This document shows, in pieces, positions 35,560-47,400 of a DNA stretch of 64,000 bases (its first letter is position 1; each line of letters starts with the position of its first letter). The DNA is taken from NCBI GenBank assembly GCA_018340805.1, contig JACMZG010001913.1, positions 25,206,408 to 25,270,407 on the forward strand, read 5' to 3'. The notes beneath the pieces are model-generated. The model did no database searches. It worked only from the letters and a program-made list of their open reading frames with translations, and had not been told where the DNA came from. Position numbers and translations under genes: made by a program. This stretch comes from Microvelia longipes (taxonomy: Eukaryota > Arthropoda > Insecta > Hemiptera > Veliidae).

Positions 35560-35985
35560 ATGCAATCGTATAAGAAGTAACATATGTACGAAGTTTTATC
35601 TTATTATCAGCATTAGTTCAATTATTATCGATTGATTTTAAGTTTTTTAAAAACTTCTGGGTACAAGTATAACCCTTGGCGTAAAAAATAAGTATACTAA
35701 GTTTCATTTCAATATGGCGAGAATATATCTACGGTTTTTGTAGGATCACAAAAGTTAAACAGCATCGTGCGAGTTCAGCACCTAAATGGGTGACTGCTGG
35801 GAATAAAAGTATTGTATTTATTATCTAAGAACCAGCGATGTCAGTCAGAAGACGTGTTGCCGTATAAATTTGGCGATTTGTATATTCTGAGAACGAGCAA
35901 AGCGAGTCTGAAACAGTGAGGATGAGCGTAATGTACCCGACGTGACGAGGAAAAGTTTTTAGATACCCCGTACCCAATTTTTTCC
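35560..35985 (+). repeat. 5S-rRNA-like dispersed repeat, copy 3 (best preserved)
   Basis: Bases 35744-35803 run from GATCACAAAAGTTAAACAGC to AAATGGGTGACTGCTGGGAA, covering the A-box, intermediate element and C-box half of arthropod 5S rRNA at roughly three-quarters identity by eye. The first half of 5S is missing. About 170 bp upstream and 180 bp downstream are shared with copies at 7905-8300 and 15970-16157. The downstream part also occurs alone at about 43765-43890. The 5S module is therefore inside the repeat, not at its 5' end. Confidence 0.75.
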
Positions 35986-36476
35986 TTTTGTAATGTGTCA
36001 GTGGAATATTAATGTTCCGAGGTATGACTAAGCCACTTTGACTAGGGATAGGTTAAGGTCTGAAAGGCTAAAGGACGTACCAGCCGGAGACGAACCTCGC
36101 ACATCTAGCTATTGATTACTAGTAAACAGCTGCATTAGAAATCCAACTAACCTAGATTAAAGTTTTCCTGCACGAGAAAAACAATATTTATAATTTTCTT
36201 AAACTTTCCCTCATTCAATTAACTTTATCGTTGTGCTTGACATTGAATTTACGACACTGAGCATTATGAGTAATTTGTTTATTTAAAACGAACTACACTT
36301 ACTATACATGATAATGCTTTAACTTTTTTTTATTAATATTTTTATCACGTATTATACAAACTTACATAAAAATTGCGTGATGCAATGTTAAAAAAATAAT
36401 TCTCGAATTTTGTTTATTTATTTATTTAAGAAATTACAATAAGCGGCCGTTTACTGGCCGATATTTACAGCTCCAA

Positions 36477-36688
36477 ATTTTCTTTAGGAAAAGCTAGTTC
36501 TTGAATATTCAAGAACTAGCTTTTCCTAAAGAAAATATTAGTAGTAATAGTAATAGTACTGCTTGCTAGCGGCCATATATTCTTGGTAAATACTTACTAA
36601 CAATTGGTCACCATAACGTTATGGTGACTAATCGTTAGTGAGTGTTTACTGAGGTATGGTAAATAGTAGTATGGTACCATACTACTAT
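36477..36688. repeat. Cluster of three palindromes
   Basis: First, 36477-36536 is a perfect 60-bp palindrome with no spacer (30-bp arms, centre TTGAATATTCAA). Second, 36586-36649 is an imperfect 64-bp palindrome with a perfect core GTCACCATAACGTTATGGTG. Third, 36663-36688 is a perfect 26-bp palindrome (ATAGTAGTATGGT and its complement). All three lie within 212 bp. GCGGCC and GGCCG motifs flank the first on both sides. No ORF or target-site duplication was seen. Confidence 0.92.
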
Positions 36689-36689
36689 C

Positions 36690-39090
36690 ACCCGAGTATA
36701 TAGTATACCGGAGTAGCGTATATTTCCAACTTATTACATCTTATCTATTGATATCTACTTACATCTAAGTCTATTTAATAGCAAAATATCGATTAAGTAG
36801 CGGTATATAGGAGGGGCCGAGTAATAGGTCCAAAACCATGCCCGGTACTGGAGCAAGTGGTGCCGGGTACTAGATCAATCTATTTTTTGTAATTAACAAT
36901 TTTTTAATGAATATAGTTATGTTTGAATAAAAAACTATCACATTTCCTTAAAGCCTATTTAGTACCGATCACAAAAATATTGTTATAGTTGGCCTATACC
37001 AAGTCAAACTATGAGACGAAATGGCACTTTTCAACTCATCTGTTAAAGAGTGCCTTTTTAATTTAAAGATAGCATTTTGGACGTTTGTTGTTGTTTTTGA
37101 ATCTCGCGTGTTTTGTGCAATTTTTTACATTATTTGATATTTATATTTTTAATTGTTTCTTTTTCTTTTAGTAACTTTCCTTTTAATTACACTCTCTTAT
37201 CTATGACGTGAACATAGCTCATTTCTGAATTTTTTGACGTGAATATCCTTAAAACCCCTTTAAATCATAAATTTTGACGTTTGACAAAAGTTGTCAAAAG
37301 AAATATTGAGAGCTACCGCTACTCTCTGCTATTTGAGTGCAACCGCAAGCCCTCTTTATAGCTCAATTCACAATTAAAACACTAGCATATAAAACTCTTT
37401 AACGCATTAATAAAACATGTTGTTTTATTAATTTATTAATGTTGTCCAATAATATTTTCATTATAATTTAGAGTTTGCGATAGGGATTGAAGGATAAATA
37501 AACAAATGGCGCGTAACAATCCAAGACAAGAAGCAAGATTATAGTTTTTGGGTTTAAAATTGTGAAGTATTACTCGAAGAATGCCTCTTAAACAGAAGCT
37601 GAGGAAGTAAAATGAAGGCTGCACGATCCTTCCAGGACGTGAGGTAACACCGTGTATATTCGAACTAGCCATCTAATTCCTGACACTTCTTTAAATTAGA
37701 TAACCCATTTAATTTAGCATTCATAAATCGCAGTATAATAATTGACACAATTAATAAATGACAAAGGTAAATAAACACAAAAATTGAGAGGTCACCCAAA
37801 GAATATAATAGGTATAGAACGTCGGAAGGTATACAAGAGCGTCAGACAGAAGGTGGGAATGAAGTCGGTGCCGGCATCTAGCGGCAGCTCTGAAACTAAC
37901 TCTTCATACCACAACATTCTTCCCATTTTTCTCTCCTTTCTCTTTCTTGTCTCTTTTCTACCATGTTTTTTCTTACAAAGGTTTTTCAGTAATTAATCAA
38001 TGGAGTCCACTAAATATACCGCATTAAGTATTTTACCTTCATAGTTTATTGTTTGTGGTTTTATAAGTTTATATCCATATAAGGCTGATTTAGATCCTAT
38101 CTTTCTTATTAATATGAACTTATAAATTCTGTAAAAATATGTATAAATGTAAAGGTATTTAGATCTAATAAATGGTTCATTCATTCATTCATTCAGTTTA
38201 TTGTTTGCCATAAGGAAGTGGTCCGTATTAGATCATACCCCTGTTAAGGTAAAGGGTTATTCGCGATACAAAAGGGATCACCTAACATATTGCTGAACCT
38301 TTATTTGCGAATTCTCTGAGATAAAAAATAGTTCCTCCACATTTTACTCCAAGTTCAGTAATTCATTATGTCTAAATTGCAACAGCTTTTCAACAAGTTC
38401 CGTTGGCTCCGTCAAGCGACAAAGCGTGTTCTACTGTAGGGACTAAGCTTATCTAGGAATAGTTAGGCATTATTTATCTTTAGATGAGGTTAACAACTTT
38501 CTCTGACAATTTGACTTGAAAAAGACGCTAGCTGGCCAGAACAGCTAATGTATTGTTTGCATTAAGTTCTTATTAAAAAGTGAGAGAAATATAAGTTTGT
38601 TGATTAGAATCTAGATCAGGGACTAACAACCTTTTTCGTTAAAGGGTTAATTTTAAGAACCATCGCAGTACAGGAGGGCCAAAAATAAAAATCAGTAATA
38701 CACACTTGCATGATTAATTTAAGCCTCAATAATCGTTATTTACATCAAGAAGTAAATAAATTATTTTAGTGGTCCGTTACTAAATGCTATAATATAGAAT
38801 CTCCAAACATAGGAAAAATACAGTGACCCAGTGTTATGAATTTAAAAGACCTACGATCCTTTCCACTCCCAATCCACTCATTCTAGAAAATTTTCTCATA
38901 AGCGTAATTTTCTATTAGAAATTCGCTAATTTAAAAAAGTTTATATTATAAAATTATTGATCCAGAGTGATTACTCTCTTACAGACGCAACGCACACTGC
39001 CAAACTAACTTGTAAACTGCTTAGTTGGATAATTAAAGGACACTTATTGATATAGGTGTGAAATGAAGTTATAAAGCGATACATAAGGAC
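36690..39090. other. Intergenic, 5' flank of the unknown plus-strand gene
   Basis: A 79-codon minus-strand frame (37436-37672) and a plus-strand frame at 37784 exist, but neither has convincing support. No full mobile element was recognised. Confidence 0.4.
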
Positions 39091-39091
39091 A

Positions 39092-42000
39092 ATGGCGAGT
39101 GGTAGTAGAGATGTAAGTGGCGGAAGAAGTAATGAGAGTACCAGCAGCTGGAACAGGGTGTGGAGCTGCCTCAGTCAGCCGTTCAGAAGACGCAGGAGAG
39201 AATTACGTGAGAATTTTCTTTGGAGTTACTATAAGGGTGTCTGTATGTGTGGGAGGGTAGGTGTGTATTCAAATTTCTGGTGACAAAAGTGTCAAATGCT
39301 AAACTGTGGAGTTGAATATTCTTGAAAATTTGCTTAGTAACTTTTAAAAAATTAATAGTTATCAATTCGCGAAAAATGGCTTCTAGCGCTAGTGTACAGT
39401 CATCTGAGACATGAAAGCAACCACATCTCTGCGGCTAACGCAATTCTAGAGTTATCGAACAATAAAAATTAATCCACTAAGCTGCTTTTGTTCTCTAAGA
39501 TTTTTGATAATAGAAAAAGTTGAGTTCTATATTTGGTAGCTTGTTTTAAATTTGGCTGGTACTAATTATGTAAATGTTGCCGCCCATCATTGTTGTCGCC
39601 CAACTAATTGTTATAAGATTTTAGGCGAGGAAAAGTAAAAAGAGTGTATCATACCTCTTTAATTCTAGAAAATGGTGTAGACGAGAGAAGTTGGTCACGC
39701 AGCAGACGCGATGGATTGAGGTACGATGTGGTTAGGTTCGGCTCTGAAGCGTCAAGAGAGCAGACTACGAGAGAAACAAGAAGAAATACTTTTGTTGAAA
39801 CTAGGGGTGAAGCACGCAAGCGCTACAAAGCTCCTTCGCCCGAAACTTTCTACAAACTCAGGGAGGCAATCAAACAGGTAAATAAAATAATATAAAATGA
39901 ATAATTAAACGTTAACTTAAGTCGGCCCGTTTAGAAGAAGACTGGGAACTGTTCTACGCCAGTTAAATATATAAGTGTTCTATATCAGATATACCATCAT
40001 TTGCTATATCAAAGAGGTTGAGAAAAAAAACTACGATGAGTGCATCATTTTTATTTTCCATTACAATGGGTGAACACCCATTGTTCATTAAACAAATGAA
40101 CACTTGATTAATTGATTTTGGAAATTGATCTAATTTCATCATCCTTTTTTAACATTTTTTAATGAACAATACAACATCAATTTTTGCTACAAGTATTAGG
40201 GTTGATGCAGTGGCATGGAAAGGCATGTTAGAGAAACAATCCAGTAATTGCATTCATCGTCTTAACATGATTTTATTTTATGTTTACCTATTAACCAAGT
40301 GACGTTACAATTCTTTATTTATGTCTCCTCCAAAAAGTAAATTTTATTCCTCACTTTTTTATTTTTTTTTAAACCACGGTCACAATTTTTCACAGAATTG
40401 CGCCTAATTAGGTTACGTAATATTTAAACCTATCTGCCTCCGTAGCCGCGGTCGTATAGTACTGGACTTCAGCACCGGAGGTCCGGGGTTCACAGCCCGG
40501 GCTATGCTCTCAGTTTTTACGAATAGAATTTGATGTAAAAAGATTTCGCCAACTTGAGCTTTACTTTGAGCATTGTAGATGTGACCCACCCGAGGTGGTT
40601 CCCGCAGGGCGAATTCTCTGAAGGGCCGAAAGGCCCTAAAACGGGCATTATTATTATTATAATACTTAAATCTTGAGAATGAATACCTTCAGAATAGATT
40701 TTTCATAAGAAGAACAAAAATGGGTTTGTAGAAATGCTTAGGCATGATATCGAAAATTTGAAAAAACCTGTAGAACATTTCAAGCCTCTAAGACAAATTT
40801 GGAACCGGAAAATTTGGGGAATACGAAAAACATAGCGTAAGTCCACCCTTAATGCGTTTTATCCTGTATTTAGCGAATTTTCATTATGGGGGAATTTTAA
40901 AAGTTTAATAAAACTTTTCCACAAACAATAGGCTTCCCAACGTCCCGCCCTATGACGCTTCATTTTCTATGAAAAGTGCCGAGGCACTCCGTACACCCTA
41001 TTACTTTGATTTTAGTCTCTATGTATACAATTGATTTTACTTTGAAAATTCATTAAAAGAGTCACAATGACTTACAATGCTTCTTTAGAGTCCCAATGAC
41101 TCTGAAAAAGCAACGATGAGGTATTATTGTAAACAATGCCTTGCCGTTATCACGAGAACAATATAAACAATTCAATAGTTACATGGAAACCTTTATTCCT
41201 GGTCTCATTTGTTCTTTAAACGAGGGAAACTTACCGATATCGTAAATAACCAAACTGTAGAGACTTATTTGTACCTATAACAACATTAGAAAGAAAATTC
41301 GGTAATTGTTTTGTATTAAAGTTAGTATTCCCCCAGAAGGGAGAAAAAACGTTATTTTCTCCTTCTTGTAGAGGAAGGAAATTTATATGTAGCACTTAGT
41401 CTGAATCTAAAGGGAAAAAGTGAATAGCGGGTGTAAAGTTATGATTTTATTAATTATTACTAGATTATTAATAAGTTTTCTTGCCAAGTATTAAACAAAT
41501 TTTGAACTTTTACTTGTATAATGAAGTGGCATGTTTTGCGTATAAATGCACGTAAACATAATTAATTATAGTACGACACACGGCTGAAATCAGTTGACAG
41601 CGTGGGAAAATAGAGTTGAGAAACCAATAAGGCTGACATGATTTGAAATTGAGGACATGATTTAACATTCAGGCATGACCTCATTAGCTCCCTCGCATTA
41701 TTTTCCCATGTTTTCAACTGATTTTAGCCGTGCGTCGTACTCTATCATAAAATCCTACCTGTTTTGGTATAGTATCAGATAAATATAATTCCAATACACA
41801 GAACGATTCTAGTAACCCAGTAATCTAAGTAAAGATAAAGCACCTCTTAATCTAAATTAACTCCAGCTCTTCTAAAACAGGGTGATTTGAGCTATTAGTC
41901 AGTATCAATAAGGCACTGGTTGCGTGAGATGTTATTTTTCAAAAGTGAGTTAATCTTAAAAACCCTTATTATCAAGCATGTAATAACCAACACTAAAGTT

Positions 42001-42966
42001 TCGTTACTACATGAATTAGATTAGATAGTTAACGTTACGTTTTATAATGTGAACACGCAGCAATTAAACATGCGTGCACAAACGCCCAATGAAGTATTTT
42101 AGTATAGTATATATATTCCAACCATAGAGAGTTTTTGCTCTCTTGTAATAACTAGAGCTCAAGCACGAACACACGCTCTGCTCGCGACGAGGTGCTGGAC
42201 CATCCTCGAGTATACAGTCCATGCTTTATTTGCCAGAGCTGGACAAGCCTCGAATAGTCCATTCTTTATTCGCCATGGTTAGACAAGCCTGGAGCATACA
42301 GTCCATGCTTTACCCGCCAGTGCTGGACTAGGCTTAAGCATACAGTGCATTTTTTACTCGCCAGTGCTGGACAAGCCTCGAGTATACATTCTATGCTTTG
42401 CTCACCAGTGCTGGACAAGCCTGGAGCATACAGTCCATGCTTTACTCGCCAACGATCATACCAATAAACCTGCTAACTTCCTACAGGTTAATTGGTGCGG
42501 CATAGGACCGTATATTCGATTCGTATTCAAGAGTATTTGATAGTGGTAGAGACTATTGTCGTGACTACGACTATATTATTATGAGTTGATACTACTGACA
42601 TAAGCCTGTACTTAAATACGCGTTAAAGACAACTATACTCTGACATCGTGACCTAAATTTTCATCTAAATTAGATTGAATTGTTTACCACCACATGACTC
42701 CTTTGACTCATCAGCGTATTTATTGGCAAACGCATAAATCCCTTGTAATTTTCTCACCCATTGCATCGTTAAATTTAACTTTATGGCAATAAATCAGCTA
42801 AATTTTTAATTATTTTATAATTCCCTGATTAAAGGTTGAAGAGTCAAATGAAATGAAACATAAGTCAAATAATACGATGTCAGAAGATGGAATTTACCAA
42901 GAAATCCAAGACCCATGTTTCGAGGAATCAGGCCACGCCGTTATCGAGCAGTTGGAGCAAGTATAG
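39092..42966 (+). CDS. Unknown 151-aa protein, three exons
   Basis: The exons are 39092-39206, 39669-39877 and 42835-42966. Exon 1 ends in phase 1 at a GTGAGA donor, exon 2 starts with the two bases that complete that codon, and exon 2 ends in phase 0 at CAG/GTAAAT, matching exon 3. This three-way phase agreement is good evidence for a real gene. The N-terminus is Ser/Gly-rich, then SWNRVWSCLSQPFRRRRREL. The middle is very Arg-rich (RSWSRSRRDG). The C-terminal part is acidic, with a possible SH2-ligand-like tyrosine (DGIYQEIQDP). There is no signal peptide or membrane segment. Exon 3 may end at TAG (42964-42966) or splice at 42961 (GTATAG), so the protein could be longer. No family was recognised. 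Confidence 0.5.
40436..40655 (+). mobile_element. tRNA-derived SINE with (ATT)n tail
   Basis: The head (CCTCCGTAGCCGCGGTCGTA, from 40438) resembles a tRNA with an A-box. A B-box-like GGGGTTCACAGCC lies near 40489. The body is GC-rich (CCCACCCGAGGTGGTTCCCG), and the element ends in a TTATTATTATTA run at 40648. It sits in intron 2 of the unknown 151-aa gene. Its tRNA-like head is followed by unrelated sequence, so it is not a tRNA gene. Confidence 0.85.
41571..41740. mobile_element. MITE with ~44-bp TIRs (170 bp)
   Basis: The left end is GTACGACACACGGCTGAAAT and the right end is its complement, ATTTTAGCCGTGCGTCGTAC. The arms run about 42-44 bp with a handful of mismatches. It is noncoding and intronic. 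Confidence 0.85.
42190..42451. repeat. 44-bp minisatellite, ~6 copies
   Basis: The unit begins TACAGTCCATGCTTTACTCG and continues CCAGTGCTGGACAAGCCTGG. Copies differ at several sites. It lies in the intron just upstream of the last exon of the unknown gene. Confidence 0.9.
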
Positions 42967-44465
42967 CGAAATACTAAGAAACCATTGTTCCCGTAGATAG
43001 ATTATAAACGAAAACATTCAACAACTTTAACCAAGTTTTTAAAAATAAAAAATTCAATAATGTAAAAATTCGACTACAATTTTTTTTATTATTGAAGATT
43101 TTGAAGTAAAAAGCACCTACTCTATTTAAGTATTAGTATATTTGGAAAAAGTGGGACAAGCATACAATTTTAGTATACTGTAATGCCAATTTTAGACGGA
43201 CTTTTTAATACTTATAAATTGATCAACTCCCCTTTAAATTCACTGAATTAAAGATATGACATCTTCCATCTTATGCATTCCTATATAATAATTTTTGTAC
43301 TTAAATTATAGTGTTGACATTAAAAGACGTCCTTTCGATGTCAACACCTTGTAAGAACGAGAACCAGCCTTTATGATAATAAGTTAGTGCGGGAACTGCT
43401 TATTACATGCATTATGAGGGTCCTAATTGTGTAATGTTTTGCACACGTGCCTGCGACCCTGGAGTCCAGGATCGATCCCGGTCGCGTTAACGTTTGGAAA
43501 GCTAATTAAGAAATATCCAATAATAACAATTAAAAAATATGATCGCTATAAAAATATTTAATACAAATTATAACAAATGTTTGGCATTAGGATGCCAAAC
43601 GGAATCCTCCACAGCCCCCTCCACTTCCGTCTCATAGGCGACATTTTTAAAGAAAAATCGTTAAAAAGAATAGAAAGTTATATAAGAAGAGTTATTTTTC
43701 AAAGAGCTTTAAAAAATAAGACCATTCACTGAAAACGAACTATAACGAAAAATAGATACTTTTTCCTCACTACATCGGATTCGCTATGGTCATACTCACT
43801 ACTTTTGACTCTCTTCGCTCGTACTGAGAATATAAACTTCAACAAATTTATATCACAACGCGTCTTCAGTATTACGATTTGTCCTTATTAGATAGACTAT
43901 TATAAATCATACACTGGCCCATCCTAAAGAGAATGACGAGACACTTTAAGTGTAATAATTTTTGTTAAATTGTTCATGAAAAAATTTATTTCCCATTTTG
44001 TCGTTTTTTCCGATATTAAACTCAAAAATTGGTTTAAATTTGGAATAAACTATGGTTTATAACGAATACGGTTTAATATAAGCGATGAAAATAATTAATT
44101 AATTAAAGCTAAATCAATAGACTTATTTGAGCAATTATTAACTAGTAAGCCTCTAACTGATTTATTGAAGATTCTCGGCGGCTTTTGTTTTTCTTAATTC
44201 TCGTTTATGAGCGTACCATTGTATAATTATTATCCTTTCTTTCTTTATACACATATGCATAGGAAATATGTCTGAATGACCTACGCTGTCGTTCAGAATG
44301 TTAAAATTTAATAATGGGATGATCGGAAATGGTCTACCATCTTTTCCCACTCGGAAAGGCTGAAAGACATATGTGTGACTATCATCTTGCATGTATGGTT
44401 AGTTTAATTTAGGGTCACAGAAGTAATACATACTAAATGTGAGTGAGTATTCTAAAGTACTAGAA
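42967..44465. other. Intergenic between convergent genes
   Basis: This holds a 5S-family repeat fragment at 43765-43890 and a B-box-like GGATCGATCCC near 43470 in an otherwise plain stretch. A 76-codon minus-strand frame at 44162-44392, just downstream of the dsRNase stop, was not accepted as a gene. Confidence 0.45.
43765..43890 (-). repeat. Fragment of the 5S-like repeat family (no 5S part)
   Basis: It matches the reverse complement of about 35830-35985, for example CAAATTTAT followed by the CACGCGTCTTC/CACGTCTTC-type block and the TTCGCTCGTACTGAGAATAT block. The 5S module is absent. Confidence 0.5.
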
Positions 44466-44468
44466 ACG

Positions 44469-44474
44469 TTTATT
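44469..44474 (-). terminator. AATAAA overlapping the dsRNase stop codon
   Basis: The minus strand reads CAATAAACG, so the canonical polyadenylation signal shares bases with the TAA stop. If used, the 3' UTR would be only a few tens of bases. A second AATAAA on the same strand lies at 44161-44166. Confidence 0.4.
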
Positions 44475-47400
44475 GAAATCTGAGAACAGATTTACAAGTG
44501 ACATCTGGAGTTTGAGGAACAGCTGCTTTGAAGCTCTTGTAATCACAGCAGTAGATGTAACCCTTTGACAACTCCTTTTGAAGAACAGGCCAGCCTTCTT
44601 TGGAGCAGATATCCGTACAGATTGGTTTGGGAGCGGACTTGAGGTGGGGGTTGTTGGTTGACACTAGGACGATACAAGAGTTGTCGGATGGGTTTTGCAG
44701 AAGTTTCCAGTAGAGTTCTGGTACTGGGAGACGACCATCTTGAAGATAAGCTTCTCTCATAACGCCCTTATCATCGGCAAGACTCAAGACACCGTGTGTA
44801 CCAGTAATATCGACCAAATCTTCCTTCAGCTAATTGGTTTAAAATTAAATTATTTTAACATCAGTACAGTAGACATCGATGGAACACTGAGTACGTCTAT
44901 AGAATTGTTTCTTTTACAGATCTTACTAAGCCACTAAATTATAGTGTTTGTGTTAATCACTAAAAATGTTGCAACAAAAGTGGAACATTGACGTAAGAGT
45001 GTAACTATCATAAAATCATAGACTTGCTTAGATAAAGAGCCTATGCTCTTGACACTATCGCTCCTATGAGCGATTCGTGCCATATGGTTTTATTCAGTGG
45101 ATCTAATTTGGTTTTTCTTCATAATAAACATGAAATTGAAAGACACCAAAAGCTATAAGCTGACGAAGAAGAAATATTTAAATGCTGAGGTACAACAGGT
45201 TAAATACTAACACAAGAAGAGCTAAGTCTTCGTGTACAACCCCAACAAAGGATTTACTTACTTTAATAGCGAGTTTCCTTGAGTTTTCCTCTACGCGAAG
45301 CCAGTTACCAGCATTGATGGATTGCCACTGTGGTGCGACATTAACGTAGAAGTATGTTAACATCTGCCATGTGGCAAACAGGAAGTCGGCATCAGGGGAA
45401 AGGTGTCCTCTGTGAATAAATAGTCATTCCATATTAGTTACGCTTGTCTCATTCCTCTGACATGGATTAAGAGATTGAAATTATTAATCATAGTAATTTT
45501 AGATCATAACGCAAATGGTAAGAGGATACAAAATCTTTTGTCGAGGGTGAGTTTTGACTAACGCTGATAATTTTATTGTCATAAGTTGTAACAAAGTTCC
45601 TTTATTAAAAATGTTTTATCATGAGGCAAACTTTGCCAAGCTCTTCTAATTAATCTAGCTTAAACATCTTGCGTAAAGTTTATTAAAGATACTAACGTTG
45701 TGCGTGACGGATTATCTGTTATGGGAGACAGGCACAGCACAAAGTAGAGACAGTGGCATATCTTCCTGCGTTAGCATATAAGGGTCATATATAGTGCTTT
45801 ATCATACCCAGTGGCATAAGCTCACATTGGTTTTAGGTTTTTTGTAGTATTAAGTACAAGAATGTGGCAGTAATGAGGCTTTAAAGATCGTAAAATAATC
45901 TCTTAAGGATCCTTAGTAAAGAGGATGACGCTGATGAGTATAAAAAATATAGAAGAATCCAATTTTATAAATATGTTCCAAACACAAACTGTTCGTGTTT
46001 GGTACGAACTGCGCATGCTTACAAAAATTCCATTAACTGCGCCGGTTTTAAATTTACAAGCAAACTTACATTCCAATGAAAGCTTTCTTATTGTAGGTTT
46101 AAAACAAAAAGTGAATAGCAATATACTGTATTTTGCTTAATAACACCTCTCGTCTTAAATTTCAAATTCAATTTAAATGTTTTATGTACCCTAAATTGGT
46201 AATATACGTTAAACTTGACTTCTACAGTTACAAATAAGACATGTTACGTGTGTTTTGCGTCTTTAGCTATAACCATTCTAGGGAAGGTAAGTTTGTTCTT
46301 TTTACATCTCCTCATTTACTATTAAGTAATAACTTTTTACTTTTTTAAGAGAAAATACTCATCTTTTGTCGAGGGTAAGTTTTTTACTAATGCTGATAAT
46401 TATCAGCAAAAAATATAATTATATTTTTTGCCATAAGTTGTGACAAAGTTCCTTTACTAAAAATGTATGCCTCATGATTTTATCCAACTATGACACACTC
46501 TTCTGATTAATCAGAAGAGTGTGTCAAATATATTGTGTAAAGATTTACTCAAAATACTATTTAAAGGTTGTACGTGACTCTATCATATGATGTTCATGGG
46601 AACAGTGAAATCCCCTTATCGTGTATCAAGATCCTAGAATGAAAGCAAAATAATGAAATACCTAGCAACAAGTTTGCAAGGTTATTGGATGGAGGATAAA
46701 ACATATGTAGGACTTAAGTCATCCTGTATTTCCTATCATAAATCGAATCCGAATAGTCTGATATATTTACATACTTACATCCACACTATCTGCTACCTTA
46801 ATAGCGTAAGGTAATATTTACCTTACTTAGTTTTGACAACCTTACTTTAGTTCAAAGTTACTTTCTACGCAAGAAGTTCAATTTTGCTTAAACTACACGT
46901 TACATAATTTGTTGTCGTTTGCGGTAATCAGTGTTTTTTCGTATCTCAATCACCTATATAACTATGGTTGTTTATGGTAGTTTTACCTGGCTAGGTAGAA
47001 TTGGTCTTCCTTGACAATGTATTTAGCAGCAGATTTCTTGCCATAAATTTGAGCGAAAACTTCTTCTTGGTTGGTCTATTTAGAACAAATACACAATTAC
47101 TTAATAGTCCTTTAAACTAAAATCACTATTAACTACTATTATACTAATTAAAAACTAAAGTCTCAAATAATATTTTTGTGTGTTAAAACACACAACATAT
47201 TAAAATAATATGTCTATAAACTTTTTTTTCTAATATCTAATTTTGCGAATCTATAAGGTGGTCCAATCGCTGACACCTTGTCAGCGATGTTTACCCTATA
47301 CATCCTTTATAAGTTGTGCTTAATAGCACAACCTAACATAGGTTAATACCTACGTTAGGTTAAGTACTTACTACAGTCTGCATTCATTAATTTTATTCGT

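Larger units (their letters stand above)
45534..46580. repeat. ~210-bp direct duplication in a dsRNase intron
   Basis: Copy 1 is about 45534-45710 and copy 2 about 46361-46578. Both start ATCTTTTGTCGAGGGT, share CATAAGTTGT and ACAAAGTTCCTTTA, and end near a CGTGAC motif. A family B MITE lies between them. Copy 2 differs by gained palindromes (see 46392-46526). Confidence 0.8.

Noticed and set aside
35744..35803. A functional 5S rRNA gene
   Set aside because: Only the second half of 5S is present, with many substitutions, and the same flanks occur at other dispersed copies.
36050..36130. Reverse-strand B-box-like GAGGTTCGTCTCC, possible SINE
   Set aside because: No A-box at the right distance and no tail.
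37436..37672. 78-codon minus-strand frame beginning MASSNIHGV and ending next to AATAAA
   Set aside because: No family, no splice partners and chance composition in the second half; not enough to call a gene.
40438..40510. A tRNA gene
   Set aside because: The tRNA-like head with A- and B-box motifs is followed by a SINE body and an ATT-repeat tail, and the cloverleaf is not clean.
43440..43500. tRNA or SINE fragment with a GGATCGATCCC B-box
   Set aside because: A lone B-box-like palindrome without an A-box, body or tail.
44162..44392. 76-codon minus-strand frame just downstream of the dsRNase stop, ending at an AATAAA
   Set aside because: No acceptor in phase with a known exon and no recognised domain; kept only as a possible downstream exon if transcripts extend past 44470.
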